Assembly: GCA_003152275.1 (NCBI GenBank)
Contig: PLZU01000020.1
Coordinates: 1-56,371, forward strand
Length of the DNA stretch: 56,371 nt
Direction of reading: 5' to 3'
DNA from: Actinomycetota bacterium
GTDB lineage: Bacteria; Actinomycetota; Thermoleophilia; Gaiellales; Gaiellaceae
The translations under genes were made by a program, and so were the position numbers. The notes beneath the pieces are model-generated. The model did not search any database. It was not told the origin of the DNA and was given only the letters and a program-made list of their open reading frames with translations. The first letter of the stretch is position 1. The number at the start of each line of letters is the position of its first letter. Of the stretch, positions 31,504-39,873 are shown one piece after another.

Positions 31504-31599
31504 GGGGCGCGAGCGCCAAGCGATGGAAGGACGCAGGGCGCCTCGATAGCGGTTGCTATCGGGGCGACCGAGGACGCCCCAGCGCGTAGTGTGATCGCG
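31504..31599 (+). repeat. dispersed structured repeat, copy 1
   Basis: About 95 bases nearly identical in layout to 53095-53196. Shared blocks: GCGAGCGCCAAGCG, AAGGACGCAGGG, a hairpin (CGATAGC, loop GGTT, GCTATCG), GGGGCGACCGAGGACGC and a closing ATCGCG. The outer ends GGGGCG and CGCCCC can also pair. Differences between copies keep pairing. It fills most of the fmt-def gap, together with no detectable gene. Confidence 0.7.
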
Positions 31600-31633
31600 T
31601 TCCAGAGGCGGGCAAGCATGGCCAGGTGGGGCG

Positions 31634-32236
31634 CTAGGTGAGGACGATGCGCGGGCGGAGCATGCCGAGCGCTTCCCGCCGCGCTTCCGGCGTCGTGCGG
31701 TCGATCATCAGCACGCCGTCGAGATGGTCGGTCTCGTGCTGGACGCAGCGTGAGGCGTAGTCGTCGAGCTCGTAGCGGACATCGCCCCCGTTCTCGTCCT
31801 TGCCGACGATCGTCACCTCGAGCGAGCGCTCGACCGGCACGCTGATGCCCTGGATCGACAAGCAGCCCTCGTCGGCGACGTCGGTCTCATCGCTGCGCTC
31901 GACGATCTCCGGATTGACGATGGCGGCGATCTCGTCCTCGTCCCGCTGGAACACGAATACGCGCCGGAGCACACCGACCTGCGTCGCCGCGAGGCCGATG
32001 CCGTTCGCCTCGACCATCAGGAGCTTCATGCGCTCGACGAGGCTCTGCAGCTCGTCGTCGAACTCTGCGACGGGCCGCGCCTCCATCTTCAGAGCGGCGT
32101 CCGGATACTGGCGGATTTGGGCGAGGGCGATCCGCCGGCGCGCCTCGCGCTCGGGATCGAGCTCCTCGTCGATCACCTGCCCTTCGATGTGGTCGCCGTG
32201 CTCGCCGTGGTCGCCGTGGTCGTCGGGCGCGTCCAT
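31634..32236 (-). CDS. def: peptide deformylase with His/Asp-rich N-terminal extension
   Basis: Metallo-enzyme removing the formyl group from new proteins. Metal ligands C125 (DEGCLSIQG), H167 and H171 with catalytic E168 (QHETDHLDG), plus GIGLAATQVG. The enzyme proper starts near residue 35 (IALAQIRQYPDAALKMEARP). The first 33 residues are extra: MDAPDDHGDHGEHGDH with four histidines three apart, then an acidic stretch. This could bind or buffer metal near the enzyme; that is inference. It is upstream of fmt on the same strand, separated by a repeat. Confidence 0.95.
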   Translation of the reverse strand: MDAPDDHGDHGEHGDHIEGQVIDEELDPEREARRRIALAQIRQYPDAALKMEARPVAEFDDELQSLVERMKLLMVEANGIGLAATQVGVLRRVFVFQRDEDEIAAIVNPEIVERSDETDVADEGCLSIQGISVPVERSLEVTIVGKDENGGDVRYELDDYASRCVQHETDHLDGVLMIDRTTPEARREALGMLRPRIVLT

Positions 32237-32259
32237 GCAGTCGGCACACTACCCAGGCG

Positions 32260-32793
32260 ATGGATCCGCGAGAAGCCAAGGCGATTATGAGCCAGGGCGC
32301 GATCCGCCCCGAGACTGCGCGTGACCGCGAGGAGCGGCGCCTGCTCGACGCGGAGCTCGCTGTGAGTCCGGTGAAGGGGAAGCCGCTCCCGCAGCGGCTG
32401 CGCAACTTTCGCCCGGGCGCGGACTCTGCAATCCGCGCGCTCGGCGGGCCGACGATGTGGATGCGCCGCCTGCGCACGATTGAAGAGGAGCTGGAGCGGC
32501 ACGCAGCCGGGCTCGGCGAATGCTGGCTCGCGCTCGCGACGGAGACCGCCGACGCGGAGGCGTTCGCGCGCGAGTGGCGCGAGACGGCGCGCCGCTGGAG
32601 CTTCGCGCAGGTGAACGAGTTGATCGATCGGCACAACCGCAACTTCCCGGCGGAGGCGCGCCTGCCGATGGATCCGCGCACCCGCGATTTCGTGAAGATC
32701 AACGGCCGCTCGTATCTGCGGGAGCCGCTCGACGAGCAGTGGATCCTCGAGCGCTGGCCGGCCGATCTCAGTGCGGCCAGACGCGCAGCGTGA
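32260..32793 (+). CDS. conserved hypothetical protein (weakly DUF1992-like)
   Basis: 177 residues, soluble, basic and Arg-rich, no signal or membrane segment. Motifs such as VKGKPLPQRLRNF, WMRRLRTIEEELE and VNELIDRHNRNFP resemble parts of the DnaJ-homologue DUF1992 family, but I am not sure of the match. It ends by overlapping a GNAT gene by four bases (GTGA), so the two are cotranscribed. Only 23 bases separate its start from the divergent def gene. Confidence 0.65.
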   Translation: MDPREAKAIMSQGAIRPETARDREERRLLDAELAVSPVKGKPLPQRLRNFRPGADSAIRALGGPTMWMRRLRTIEEELERHAAGLGECWLALATETADAEAFAREWRETARRWSFAQVNELIDRHNRNFPAEARLPMDPRTRDFVKINGRSYLREPLDEQWILERWPADLSAARRAA

Positions 32794-33281
32794 TCCGGCT
32801 GCTGACGCCCGACGACGCGGAAGAGCTCGCCGGGCTGTACGCGACGAACCGCGAGTTCCTGACGCCGTTCGAGCCGGACCGTACCGACGAGTTCTTCACG
32901 ACCGGCTTCCAGCGGCAGCGGATCGAGGCGGCCGGCGAGGATCAGTGGCGCTGGGCGATCGTCGACGGCGGCCGGATCGCGGGGACGGTCGTGCTGGCCG
33001 ACGTGCTGCGCGGCGCGTTGCAGCTCGGGAACGTCGGCTATTGGGTCGACCGCGCCCACAACGGGCGCGGTCTCGCAACGGCCGCGGTGGCCGACGTCGT
33101 CGAGTTCGCGTTCGGTGAGGCCGGGCTGCATCGCCTCGAGGCCGGCACGCTTGTCGACAATCACGCGTCGCAGCGCGTGCTCGTGAAGAACGAGTTCGAG
33201 CGCTTCGGGCTGGCCCGCAAGCTCCTGAAGGTGAACGGCGAGTGGCGCGACCATGTCCTGTTTGAACGCGTCGCGGGCTGA
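32790..33281 (+). CDS. GNAT family N-acetyltransferase (RimJ/RimL-like)
   Basis: 163 residues of the Gcn5-related acetyltransferase fold, RimJ/RimL type. The start is IRLLTPDDAEELAGLYATNREFLTPF, the acetyl-CoA loop is VDRAHNGRGLATAAVADVVEF, and the C-terminal LEAGTLVDNHASQRVLVKNEFERFGLARK is the family hallmark. Substrate unknown (ribosomal protein N-termini or small molecules). GTG start overlapping the upstream hypothetical gene. Confidence 0.9.
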   Translation: MIRLLTPDDAEELAGLYATNREFLTPFEPDRTDEFFTTGFQRQRIEAAGEDQWRWAIVDGGRIAGTVVLADVLRGALQLGNVGYWVDRAHNGRGLATAAVADVVEFAFGEAGLHRLEAGTLVDNHASQRVLVKNEFERFGLARKLLKVNGEWRDHVLFERVAG

Positions 33282-33290
33282 CCAGTCCCG

Positions 33291-33301
33291 GTGTCAGACA
33301 C
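33291..33301. repeat. 11-bp palindromic motif, copy 1
   Basis: GTGTCAGACAC, a palindrome apart from its central base, preceded by CG and followed by GA. A second copy with the same following bases is at 33405-33415 and an inverted-centre copy (GTGTCTGACAC) at 51384-51394. Bases 33296-33312 can additionally form ACACGA/TCGTGT. All copies are intergenic. Confidence 0.55.
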
Positions 33302-33404
33302 GACGGTTTCGTGTGCCTTCGGTGACGCGCTCCGCGCGCGAAAAAACGCTGTGCAGCGCGAAAGCCCGCTCTCGTCCGGCCCTGTCGCGAACCGAGCCGT
33401 CCTG

Positions 33405-33415
33405 GTGTCAGACAC
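33405..33415. repeat. 11-bp palindromic motif, copy 2
   Basis: GTGTCAGACAC followed by GA, as at 33291. The 100 bases between the two copies are GC-rich and contain no gene. Function unknown; possibilities are a protein-binding site or remnants of a mobile element end. Confidence 0.55.
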
Positions 33416-33424
33416 GAACAAGTC

Positions 33425-33453
33425 GTGACGAAGGCGTGACGAAGTCGTGACGA
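33425..33453 (+). repeat. three 11-bp direct repeats (GTGACGA units)
   Basis: GTGACGA occurs at 33425, 33436 and 33447, exactly 11 bases apart (GTGACGAAGGC, GTGACGAAGTC, GTGACGATC). The block lies just beyond the priA stop codon. Phased repeats like this can be regulator sites, but no plus-strand gene follows within 1.9 kb, so it may also be slippage. Confidence 0.4.
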
Positions 33454-33454
33454 T

Positions 33455-35380
33455 CTACAGGGCCTGCGGGTCCACGTCCACCACGACGGCGAGGCCGGCT
33501 CGGCGCATCGGTACCGCGGCCGCCGAGAGCAGCGCTGCGGCCCGCGTTGCGAAGGCGCGCGGCCGGTCGGTTTTGCCGACGAGCTGTGCGCGGTGGCGCC
33601 CGCGGAGCCGCAGCAGCGGGGCGGGCCCGAGCAACTCGGTGTCGCCGAGGCCGGCTTTCAGCTCCTCCAGGGCGCGCATCGCGTCGGCGAGCTCGGGGCC
33701 GGTGACGACGATGCGGACGAGGTGCTGGAACGGCGGATACCCGAGCGCGCGCCGGCGCTCGAGCTCGCCGTCGAGAAAGCCGCGAACGTCGTGCCGTGCG
33801 GCGTACGCCACGGCACGCGCGTCGGGCTGAAACGTCTGCACGATCACACGCCCTGGCGCATCGCGCCCGCTGCGGCCGGCGAGCTGCGTCAGCAGCTGGA
33901 ACGTGCGCTCCTCGGCACGGAAGTCGGGCAAGCCAAGGCCCATGTCGGCGTCGACGACCGCCGCCAGCTCCACACCGGGGAAGTGGTGACCCTTCGCGAC
34001 CATCTGCGTGCCGACGAGCACGGCCCGCTCCGCCCGCGCGAAGCGCTCGAGCGCATCACGCAGCTGCTCCGGCTTCTCGACGGCGTCAGCGTCGAGACGG
34101 ATCACCTCGAGCTCGGGCACCTGCTTCGCGAGCTCGCGCTCGAGGCGCTGCGTGCCGGCTCCGATGCGCGCGAGCTCGGACGACCCGCACGCGGGGCAGG
34201 TCTCCCCCAGCACCTCCACGCGTCCGCAGTGATGGCAGCGCAACGAGTTGTCGCCGTGCAGCGTCAACGCGACGTCGCAGTTCGGGCAACGGCGCGTCGC
34301 GCCACAGGCGCGGCAGTGAATCGCAGGCGCGACCCCGCGCCGGTTCAGCAAGAGGATCGCCTTGCCGCCGCGCTCCGCGATCCCGCCGAGCTCCCGAAGG
34401 AGCGGCGCCGACAACGGGTAGCCCGCCTCGCGGCGCAGGTCGACGACCTTCACGGTCGGCAGCGACGTGGCGATGCGACCGCCGAGCTCGAGCCGCTCGA
34501 GCGCCTCCCACGATTCGGGCCGTGGCGTCGCGGAGCCAAAGATCGCGACGGCGCCTTCGAGCGACGCGCGCTTCGCCGCGACGGTGCGTGCGTCGTAGCG
34601 CGGATCAGACTCCTGCTTATATGACGAGTCGTGCTCCTCGTCGATGCAGATAACGCCGAGCGACGGCACCGGCGCGAACACCGCTGAGCGCGCGCCGACG
34701 ACGACCGACGCTTCGCCCGACGCGATCCGTTCACGCTCGTCGCGCCGTTCCGCCTCGGTGAGCGCGGAGTGCACCACGGCGACGCGATCGCCGAAGCGCA
34801 CGCGGAATCGGCCGAGCGTCTGCGGCGTCAACGCAATCTCCGGCACTAGCACGATCGCGCCGCGCCCGCGCGCGAGCGCGGCCTCGCAGGCGCGGATGTA
34901 CACCTCGGTCTTGCCGCTTCCGGTGGCGCCGAAGAGGAGAACGTTGCCGCCGCCGCCGTCGAGCAGCTCATCGATGCGCGACAACGCGCGCTCTTGCGTC
35001 TCGGACAGGTGCTCCGGCGGCGCCTCCGCCGCGAGCGCGCCCACGGCGGCAGCATCGCTTCGCTCGCCGCGGCGTTTCGCGTTGTACGGCGCAACAAGCG
35101 CCAGCGCCCGTGCCGGCGTCGAGCCGTAGTAGTCGGCAAGCCAGAGCGCGAGATCGACGAGCGCCGCCGGCAGCGTCTCCGCCACGCGCTCGACGGCCGA
35201 CGTCTTCACGCCCTCGGGGCGCGCGACATCAACTTCAGTGACGACACCGCGCCGACGCGCGTTGCCGAACTTCACCTCGACGACCGCGCCCTTCTCCGCG
35301 TCCTCCGGTACCTCGTAGGTGAACGGCCGCGCGACGGCGCGGGCGGTCACGAGCGGATAGACGGAGGCATAGCGGCTCAC
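33455..35380 (-). CDS. priA: primosomal helicase PriA
   Basis: Replication restart helicase. N-terminal DNA-binding domain (SRYASVYPLVTARAVARPFTYEVP), Walker A GATGSGKTEVYIRA near residue 153, DEEH box (VICIDEEHDSSYKQES), a zinc region with paired Cys (CRACGATRRCPNC, CHHCG, CPACGSSE), and the C-terminal VGTQMVAKGHHFPGV and QLAGRSGRDAPGRVIVQT motifs. 641 residues, within the normal actinobacterial range and, unlike mycobacterial forms, with an apparently complete helicase core. GTG start. Confidence 0.95.
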   Translation of the reverse strand: MSRYASVYPLVTARAVARPFTYEVPEDAEKGAVVEVKFGNARRRGVVTEVDVARPEGVKTSAVERVAETLPAALVDLALWLADYYGSTPARALALVAPYNAKRRGERSDAAAVGALAAEAPPEHLSETQERALSRIDELLDGGGGNVLLFGATGSGKTEVYIRACEAALARGRGAIVLVPEIALTPQTLGRFRVRFGDRVAVVHSALTEAERRDERERIASGEASVVVGARSAVFAPVPSLGVICIDEEHDSSYKQESDPRYDARTVAAKRASLEGAVAIFGSATPRPESWEALERLELGGRIATSLPTVKVVDLRREAGYPLSAPLLRELGGIAERGGKAILLLNRRGVAPAIHCRACGATRRCPNCDVALTLHGDNSLRCHHCGRVEVLGETCPACGSSELARIGAGTQRLERELAKQVPELEVIRLDADAVEKPEQLRDALERFARAERAVLVGTQMVAKGHHFPGVELAAVVDADMGLGLPDFRAEERTFQLLTQLAGRSGRDAPGRVIVQTFQPDARAVAYAARHDVRGFLDGELERRRALGYPPFQHLVRIVVTGPELADAMRALEELKAGLGDTELLGPAPLLRLRGRHRAQLVGKTDRPRAFATRAAALLSAAAVPMRRAGLAVVVDVDPQAL

Positions 35381-35412
35381 CGATCGAGCCTAGCCCGGAC
35401 TATGGTCGGCGC

Positions 35413-35976
35413 ATGTCTCAGTTCCATTTCACTCCGGACGACTACCTCGAACTGATGCACGAGGAAGTGCCGAGATACGCAGAGCTTCAGGACGAGACAG
35501 CGAGAGCCACCGAGGGCCAGGTGGAGACGATCCTCGAGCTAGGGACCGGGACGGGCGAGACGGCGCGGCGCGTGCTCGCGCTCCACCCAGGAGCCCGCCT
35601 CGTCGGCATCGATGAGAGCGCGAAGATGCTCGCTGCTGCGGACATCCCCGGGGCTGACCTGCGTGTCGGACGGATCGAGGACCCGCTGCCCGAAGGCCCA
35701 TTCGACCTCGTGTTCTCCTGCCTCGCGGTGCACCATCTCGACGCTGACGGCAAGCGCGACCTCTTTCGGCGCGTCGCCGCGGTGACGCACACCTTCGTGC
35801 TCGCGGACGTGATCGTCCCCGAGGATCCTGCCGAAGCGGTCACCCCGCTGACGCCGGGCTTCGATCTGCCCGATCGCCTCGAGGACCTCACCGGCTGGCT
35901 CGAGCAAGCGGGCTTCCACGTCGAGCGGACGTGGGTGCGTGGCGATCTCGCCGTGCTCAGATGCCGGACGCGGTGA
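35413..35976 (+). CDS. class I SAM-dependent methyltransferase
   Basis: 187 residues. SAM-binding motif ILELGTGTGETARRVL near 41-56, acidic D in VGIDESAKML, and FDLVFSCLAVHHLDADGKRDLFRRV as motif IV/V. Similar to small Methyltransf_12/25 proteins that act on unknown small molecules. No operon partner; its last 20 bases overlap the ZIP transporter gene on the other strand. Starts 32 bases from divergent priA. Confidence 0.85.
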   Translation: MSQFHFTPDDYLELMHEEVPRYAELQDETARATEGQVETILELGTGTGETARRVLALHPGARLVGIDESAKMLAAADIPGADLRVGRIEDPLPEGPFDLVFSCLAVHHLDADGKRDLFRRVAAVTHTFVLADVIVPEDPAEAVTPLTPGFDLPDRLEDLTGWLEQAGFHVERTWVRGDLAVLRCRTR

Positions 35977-36796
35977 CGACGAAGTCGGTCGCGAAGCCGA
36001 GCAGCACGCCGGCGAGCACAAGCCACATCACGAGCTTCGTGTGCCCGTACTTGCGGTTGACCGCGAAGAGCTCCTGCACGACGTAGAGGATCGAGCCCGC
36101 GGCGACGGTAAAGAAGATCACAGATACCGCCTGACTCGACCACGCCTGACCGAGCGCGGTGCCGAGAAAGGTCGGGCCGCCGCCGATCAGCCCGAGCGCA
36201 CCGAGGAAGCCCCAGCTGGGCTTCGTCCCCTCGCCCGCCATCGGGCCACAGATGCCGAAGCCCTCGGTCGCGTTGTGGAGGCCGAAGCCGATGATCAGCG
36301 TGACGGCGAGGCTGATCTTGCTCGCGGCGGCGGCCTGGCCGATCGCGAGGCCCTCACCGAAGTTGTGGACACCGATGCCGACCGCGATCAGCAGCGCGAG
36401 CTGCTTGCCCGGGGTGAGCGAGTCGAGCCAGGTGCGGTGCGCGAACTCGTCGCTCGCGGCCGCTCCAGGACCGATGAACAACGTCGCGCGCCTGCCCGCC
36501 CTGGCCTTCATCCATTCGGAGTAGTAGACGAGCGCCATCAGGCCGAGCGTGAACCCGGCGACGCCGATCACGGCGAGCCAGGAGAAGCGGCCCCAGTGGC
36601 GCGCGTCGAGCGCTGCGGTGATCGGCTGGACCGCGCCCGTGAGGACGTCCCAGAGCAGGAAGAGGAGGATTCCGGTAGCGAGGGCGGAGAGGCCGGCGCG
36701 CGCGGCAGGGCCGAGGCGCATCCGGCCGATCGGCATGCCGAGGAAGATTGTCGCCCCGGCGATCGCACCGAGCAGGAGGATGTGACCTGTACTCAC
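35957..36796 (-). CDS. ZIP-family metal transporter
   Basis: 279-residue inner-membrane divalent metal transporter with about eight helices. The ZIP signature is in two helices: VGIGVHNFGEGLAIG and IGFGLHNATEGFGICGP, which supply the His, Asn and Glu metal ligands. The loop between helices 3 and 4 is short. Start is GTG at 36796; a DtxR-type operator lies only 4 bases upstream and no ribosome-binding site is visible, so the mRNA may be leaderless. Divergent from a DtxR-family regulator, so the cargo is probably Mn, Fe or Zn. Confidence 0.92.
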   Translation of the reverse strand: MSTGHILLLGAIAGATIFLGMPIGRMRLGPAARAGLSALATGILLFLLWDVLTGAVQPITAALDARHWGRFSWLAVIGVAGFTLGLMALVYYSEWMKARAGRRATLFIGPGAAASDEFAHRTWLDSLTPGKQLALLIAVGIGVHNFGEGLAIGQAAAASKISLAVTLIIGFGLHNATEGFGICGPMAGEGTKPSWGFLGALGLIGGGPTFLGTALGQAWSSQAVSVIFFTVAAGSILYVVQELFAVNRKYGHTKLVMWLVLAGVLLGFATDFVVTASGI

Positions 36797-36799
36797 GGT

Positions 36800-36815
36800 G
36801 TAAGGGCAACCTTAC
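36800..36815. promoter_or_regulatory. DtxR/MntR-type operator between zip and dtxR genes
   Basis: Perfect inverted repeat GTAAGG-GCAA-CCTTAC with six-base arms. It resembles metal-repressor boxes (TTAGG...CCTAA) and sits between the divergent transporter and DtxR-family regulator, 4 bases from the transporter start and 27 from the regulator start. Binding would block both genes. Confidence 0.75.
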
Positions 36816-36842
36816 AGACAGTGCGCGAGGCAAGATGGTGTG

Positions 36843-37526
36843 ATGGCGCAAGGTCACTCCATTGACGAGTACCTGGAGACGATCTATTTCCTTGCGTTCC
36901 CGATCGGCGAATACACCCCGAAGGGCGCCGGCTCTCCCCCGCTCGCCTCGCGTGTTGCAGAGATGCTGCACGTCTCGCGCGCGTCGGCCGGCGAGATGCT
37001 GAAGCGTCTCGAAGCCGAAGGCCTGATCGAGCGCGGCGCGCACAAGGAGGCGCTCTTCACCGCGAGCGGCCGCGAGCGCGCAGAGCGCGTTGTCCGCAAG
37101 CACCGCATCATCGAGCGGCTGCTCACCGACTTCATGGGCTACACGGGGTACGAGGCGCACGAACGTGCGGACGAGCTCGGCGACACGTTCAGCGACGAGA
37201 TGGTCGAGCGGATCGACGTGAAGCTCGGTCATCCCGAGCGCTGCCCGCACGGCTGGCCGGTGGATCCCGACGTCGAGCAGGAGGAGAACGCCGTGCTCGA
37301 GCCGCTCGCCGCGCTGAAGCCCGGTACGCGGGCGACGATCGTCCGGCTCGCCGAGCACGACGGGGAGCTCCTGCACTGGTTCTACGACCAGGGTCTTGTC
37401 CCGGGCCAGGAGATCGAGGTGCGCACCGCCGCGTCGGCCGCGGATCAGTTCACCGTCGGCCTCGACGGCGGCGAGCGAGCTGTCTCAGAGAAAGCCGCGG
37501 CCGGACTGTTCGTTCGGCCCGCTTAG
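36843..37526 (+). CDS. DtxR/MntR-family metal-dependent regulator
   Basis: 227-residue metalloregulator: N-terminal winged helix (SIDEYLETIYFLAFP, ASRVAEMLHVSRASAGEMLKRLEAEGLIER), dimerisation/metal domain at about 70-145 (HRIIERLLTDFMGYTGYEAHERADELGDTFSDEMVERI, GHPERCPHGWPVDPD with Cys/His ligands) and a C-terminal FeoA/SH3-like domain at about 155-227. Start at ATG 36843; GTG 36840 is one codon earlier. Likely represses the divergent ZIP gene through the palindrome at 36800-36815 when metal is plentiful. Confidence 0.93.
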   Translation: MAQGHSIDEYLETIYFLAFPIGEYTPKGAGSPPLASRVAEMLHVSRASAGEMLKRLEAEGLIERGAHKEALFTASGRERAERVVRKHRIIERLLTDFMGYTGYEAHERADELGDTFSDEMVERIDVKLGHPERCPHGWPVDPDVEQEENAVLEPLAALKPGTRATIVRLAEHDGELLHWFYDQGLVPGQEIEVRTAASAADQFTVGLDGGERAVSEKAAAGLFVRPA

Positions 37527-38665
37527 CGCGCCAGCCCGCGCCTCGTGAGCTCTTCAGTCGCGTCGTCGACGCGATCGTCCGCCGTCTGCCCCTCGAGCCA
37601 CGCGGCGAGCGCGGACATGCCGTCGGCAAGCTCGACCTCGGGCGTATAGCCGAGCGTCTCTTGCGCGAGCCCCACGTCAGCAAAGCAATGGCGGATGTCG
37701 CCCACGCGTGACTCGCCGGTGATCTTTGGCTCGAGCTCGCGGCCGACGACGGCGCCGAGCTGCGTTGCGAGGTCGCGCACGGTGACGCTGCGTCCGCTGC
37801 CGATGTTCACGGCGAGGCCGTCTGCGCCGTCTTCGTCCAGCGCGAGTGCAAACGCGCGCGCGACGTCGTGCACCGAGACGAAGTCGCGGCGCTGCAGCCC
37901 ATCCTCGAAGATCCGCGGCGGCCGGTCGTTCAACAGGCACGACGCGAAGATCGCGAGCACGCCGGTGTACGGATTCGAGAGCGCCTGCCTCGGGCCGTAC
38001 GTGTTGAAGAGGCGCAGCGCCACCGTCGGGATTCCGTACGCCGACCCGGCAACGAGGCACGCGCGCTCCTGGTCGTACTTCGTGAGCGCATAGATCGACG
38101 ACAGGCCGGGCCGCTTGCGCTCCGGCGTCGGCATCGGCTCAAACCCCACGTAGTCCCAGTCGCGCGCTGCGAGCTGCTCGCGCGTGCGCTCCGGTGGCTC
38201 GACCTCGTGGCCTTCGCTGTCGGTGTAGAGCCCTTCGCCATAGATGCTCATGCTCGACGCGACGACGAGCTTGCGCACGGGCCGTTCCGCGAGCGCCTCG
38301 AGGAGCGCAGCGGTGCCGAGCGAGTTCACCGACGTGTACTCCGCCATCTCGTACATCGACTGCCCAACGCCGACCCGAGCCGCGAGATGCACGACGGCGT
38401 CGACACCGTCAAGCGCGCCACGCAGCGCGTCCGCGTCGCGCACGTCGCCGGTTACCAGCTCCACCTCGTCGCTCAGGTACGCGGGCCGCGCCGCGCCGCC
38501 GTGCACTTGCGGGATCAGCGAGTCGAGCGCCCGTACGCGCTGTCCGCGCGCGAGCAAGGCGTCGGCGAGATGCGAGCCGATGAAGCCCGCCCCGCCGGTG
38601 ATGAGAACGGTCTCAGGCGTCGACGCCCGCCGGCTCGGCGAGCCCGGCCGCCGCGCGGAGCGCAT
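37523..38665 (-). CDS. NAD-dependent epimerase/dehydratase (extended SDR)
   Basis: Sugar-nucleotide epimerase or dehydratase of the extended SDR family. NAD site [19 protein letters not shown], then [38 protein letters not shown], active-site Y-x3-K in [12 protein letters not shown], and [19 protein letters not shown]. Substrate unknown, probably a nucleotide sugar for envelope glycans. The start is uncertain: no ATG, GTG or TTG lies just before the Rossmann strand; ATG 38665 gives 380 residues but overlaps the end of metK by 53 bases and adds a basic 15-residue leader. Confidence 0.88.
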   Translation of the reverse strand: MRSARRPGSPSRRASTPETVLITGGAGFIGSHLADALLARGQRVRALDSLIPQVHGGAARPAYLSDEVELVTGDVRDADALRGALDGVDAVVHLAARVGVGQSMYEMAEYTSVNSLGTAALLEALAERPVRKLVVASSMSIYGEGLYTDSEGHEVEPPERTREQLAARDWDYVGFEPMPTPERKRPGLSSIYALTKYDQERACLVAGSAYGIPTVALRLFNTYGPRQALSNPYTGVLAIFASCLLNDRPPRIFEDGLQRRDFVSVHDVARAFALALDEDGADGLAVNIGSGRSVTVRDLATQLGAVVGRELEPKITGESRVGDIRHCFADVGLAQETLGYTPEVELADGMSALAAWLEGQTADDRVDDATEELTRRGLAR

Positions 38666-39863
38666 CCACCTTGTCGGTGCGCTCCCACGTGAAGTCTGCG
38701 TCGTCACGGCCGAAGTGGCCGTAGGCGGCGGTCTTCGCGTAGATCGGCCGGCGCAAGTCGAGGTCGCGGAGAATCGCGCCGGGTCGCAGGTCGAAGTGCT
38801 CCCGCACAAGCTCCTCGATGCGCGCAACCGGAAGCGTCTCCGTGCCGAACGTCTCGACGAGCACCGACATCGGGTGCGCGACGCCGATCGCATACGCCAC
38901 CTGGATCTGGCAGCGCGCCGCAAGCCCGGCCGCGACGAGGTTCTTCGCGACGTAACGCGCCGCGTACGCAGCCGAACGGTCGACCTTCGTCGGATCCTTG
39001 CCGGAAAACGCACCGCCGCCGTGTGGAGCGGCGCCGCCGTAGGTGTCGACGATGATCTTGCGTCCCGTCAGGCCGGTATCGCCCATCGGGCCGCCGATCA
39101 CGAACTTGCCCGTCGGGTTGCAGTAGAAGAAATCCTTGTCGCTCTCGAGCCGCTTCGGGTCGTACAGATCCTTCGGGAGAATCGGCTCGAGCACGTGCGC
39201 GGCGAGGTCAGGCTTCAGCGTCCGATCGATGTCGAGCCCGTCGCGGTGCTGCGTCGAGATCAGCACGCGCTCGATCTCAACCGGCCGCCGGTGGCCGTGT
39301 GCGTCCTCCTCGTAGCGGATCGTCACCTGCGTCTTGCCGTCCGGGCGCAGATACGGCAGCACGTCGGTCTTGCGTACCACCGCCAGGCGCTTCGCGAGCC
39401 GGTGCGCGAGCATGATCGGCAGCGGCATTAGCTCTTCCGTCTCGTTCGACGCGTAGCCGAACATCATCCCCTGATCGCCCGCGCCGACCTGGTCGAGCGG
39501 ATCCTGATCGCCATGCTGGACCTCGAACGACGCGTCGACGCCCTGCGCGATGTCGGGCGACTGCTCGTCGAGGGCGACAACCACGCCGCACGTGTCGGCA
39601 TCGAAGCCGAACTTCGCGCGCGTGTACCCGATCTCACGGATACGCTCGCGCACGAGGCGCGGGATGTCGACGTACGTGGTCGTCGTGATCTCCCCGGCGA
39701 CGACGACTAGGCCGGTCGTGATCAGCGTCTCGCAAGCGACGCGCCCCATGGGGTCGTCCGCGAGAACGGCATCGAGGACAGCGTCCGAGATCTGGTCCGC
39801 GATCTTGTCGGGATGGCCCTCGGTGACCGACTCAGAGGTGAACGTGAATGAGCGATTCGGCAT
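38613..39863 (-). CDS. metK: S-adenosylmethionine synthetase
   Basis: Makes SAM from methionine and ATP. Marks: [24 protein letters not shown] at the start, [41 protein letters not shown] and the C-terminal [12 protein letters not shown]. The ATG at 39863 is chosen over a frame start 8 codons earlier because [12 protein letters not shown] matches the family start. 416 residues. Several methyltransferases in the window depend on its product, but that is general metabolism. Confidence 0.97.
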   Translation of the reverse strand: MPNRSFTFTSESVTEGHPDKIADQISDAVLDAVLADDPMGRVACETLITTGLVVVAGEITTTTYVDIPRLVRERIREIGYTRAKFGFDADTCGVVVALDEQSPDIAQGVDASFEVQHGDQDPLDQVGAGDQGMMFGYASNETEELMPLPIMLAHRLAKRLAVVRKTDVLPYLRPDGKTQVTIRYEEDAHGHRRPVEIERVLISTQHRDGLDIDRTLKPDLAAHVLEPILPKDLYDPKRLESDKDFFYCNPTGKFVIGGPMGDTGLTGRKIIVDTYGGAAPHGGGAFSGKDPTKVDRSAAYAARYVAKNLVAAGLAARCQIQVAYAIGVAHPMSVLVETFGTETLPVARIEELVREHFDLRPGAILRDLDLRRPIYAKTAAYGHFGRDDADFTWERTDKVDALRAAAGLAEPAGVDA

Positions 39864-39873
39864 GGGCGCCAGG

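Noticed and set aside
31504-31599. Resemblance of the dispersed repeat to a cyclic-di-GMP-I riboswitch (GGACGCA and GGGG..ACCGA stretches)
   Set aside because: On the strand carrying the resemblance, neither full copy is followed by a gene in the same direction, and the P1b stem is missing. A covariance-model search with the GEMM family would settle it.
33310-33360. GC hairpin followed by AAAAAA as a terminator
   Set aside because: The run is A on the plus strand and precedes rather than follows the hairpin on the minus strand.
39864-39873. SAM riboswitch before metK
   Set aside because: Only 10 bases separate metK from the next gene.
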